From Fimbriiglobus sp. (lineage in GTDB: Bacteria > Planctomycetota > Planctomycetia > Gemmatales > Gemmataceae): 47,545 nucleotides of DNA. This document shows, piece by piece, positions 47,470 to 47,545 of the stretch. Both the position numbers and the translations under genes were made by a program. Where the stretch lies: positions 1-47,545 of the forward strand of contig JALHQU010000020.1 in NCBI GenBank assembly GCA_022841795.1. Reading direction: 5' to 3'. The first letter of the stretch is position 1. The number at the start of each line of letters is the position of its first letter. Below the pieces are notes generated by a model, which worked only from the letters and a program-made list of their open reading frames with translations, did not search any database and was not told where the DNA came from.

Positions 47470-47545
47470 TGAACCGCGGGCGTTAGCCCGTCGGGTGGTG
47501 AACCGGCGGCGTCAGCCGCCTGGGTAGGAAACACACCCAGGCGGC
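47470..47545. repeat. Hairpin repeat cluster, truncated by window end
   Basis: GTGAACCGCGGGCGTTAGCCCG matches the element nested at about 6793. It is followed by GGCGGC-GTCA-GCCGCC and an inverted pair GCCGCCTGGGT/ACACCCAGGCGGC that runs off the end. Both short hairpins have a GTYA loop. Confidence 0.8.

Noticed and set aside
1-47545. tRNA or rRNA genes
   Set aside because: No cloverleaf with TTCRANYCY-type T-loop or rRNA-like stretches was found on reading both strands by eye; a covariance search would be decisive.

Overview
The window is very GC-rich, with strongly GC-biased third codon positions. It carries a gene set typical of the Gemmata lineage of Planctomycetes: zinc-ribbon membrane proteins, WD40-linked Ser/Thr kinases, many ECF sigma factors, DUF1080, DUF4058 and Uma2 proteins, a formylglycine-generating-enzyme-like domain, and methanofuran biosynthesis genes. 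I infer a Gemmataceae chromosome segment. I see no rRNA, tRNA, CRISPR array, transposase or prophage.

Layout. 1-13.4 kb: 3' part of a SUMF1/FGE-like gene, NAD-dependent epimerase, CorA-type Mg channel, amidohydrolase, CbiX-like chelatase, PRPP synthetase, two zinc-ribbon membrane proteins, then a minus-strand signalling block (REC-adenylate cyclase, single-domain REC, large hybrid histidine kinase). 13.4-20.5 kb: a BNR-repeat protein paired with a ThiS/MoaD sulfur carrier, a remotely serpin-like membrane-anchored protein, a Ser/Thr kinase with WD40 repeats, and its upstream ECF sigma factor. 20.7-29.6 kb: an RTX-like protein with about 200-residue internal repeats, a 10-cysteine peptide next to a SigZ-like sigma factor with a Cys-rich tail, two tandem paralogues with a C-terminal domain resembling the anthrax EF/CyaA/ExoY adenylate cyclases, and a TPR protein. 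29.7-36.8 kb: small membrane protein, GNAT, UbiB kinase, methyltransferase-like protein, DUF4058, an orphan VirD4-like coupling ATPase, HAD phosphatase. 36.8-47.5 kb: Uma2, ECF sigma, a hypothetical protein, DUF2071, sterol desaturase, PurM, mfnF-mfnE (methanofuran), sigma-like/HTH pair, aspartyl protease-like protein, DUF1080, a zinc-ribbon protein, and a small secreted ORF with an in-frame UGA.

The most striking global feature is a dense set of long palindromes (arms about 15-48 bp, short variable loops) of many sequence families. They sit at most gene 3' ends, often supplying or touching the stop codon. Several copies lie inside genes in frame: the amidohydrolase, mfnE, the hybrid kinase and possibly the DUF1080 signal peptide. 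Some are nested in one another. No mobilising enzyme is visible.

Best candidates for undescribed biology: (i) the in-frame UGA ORF at 47189-47464, with a UxxC arrangement and an 8-bp hairpin just after the UGA; (ii) the tandem EF/CyaA-like proteins; (iii) the Cys-rich peptide plus SigZ-like sigma cassette; (iv) the stop-codon-associated palindromes that also invade coding frames.
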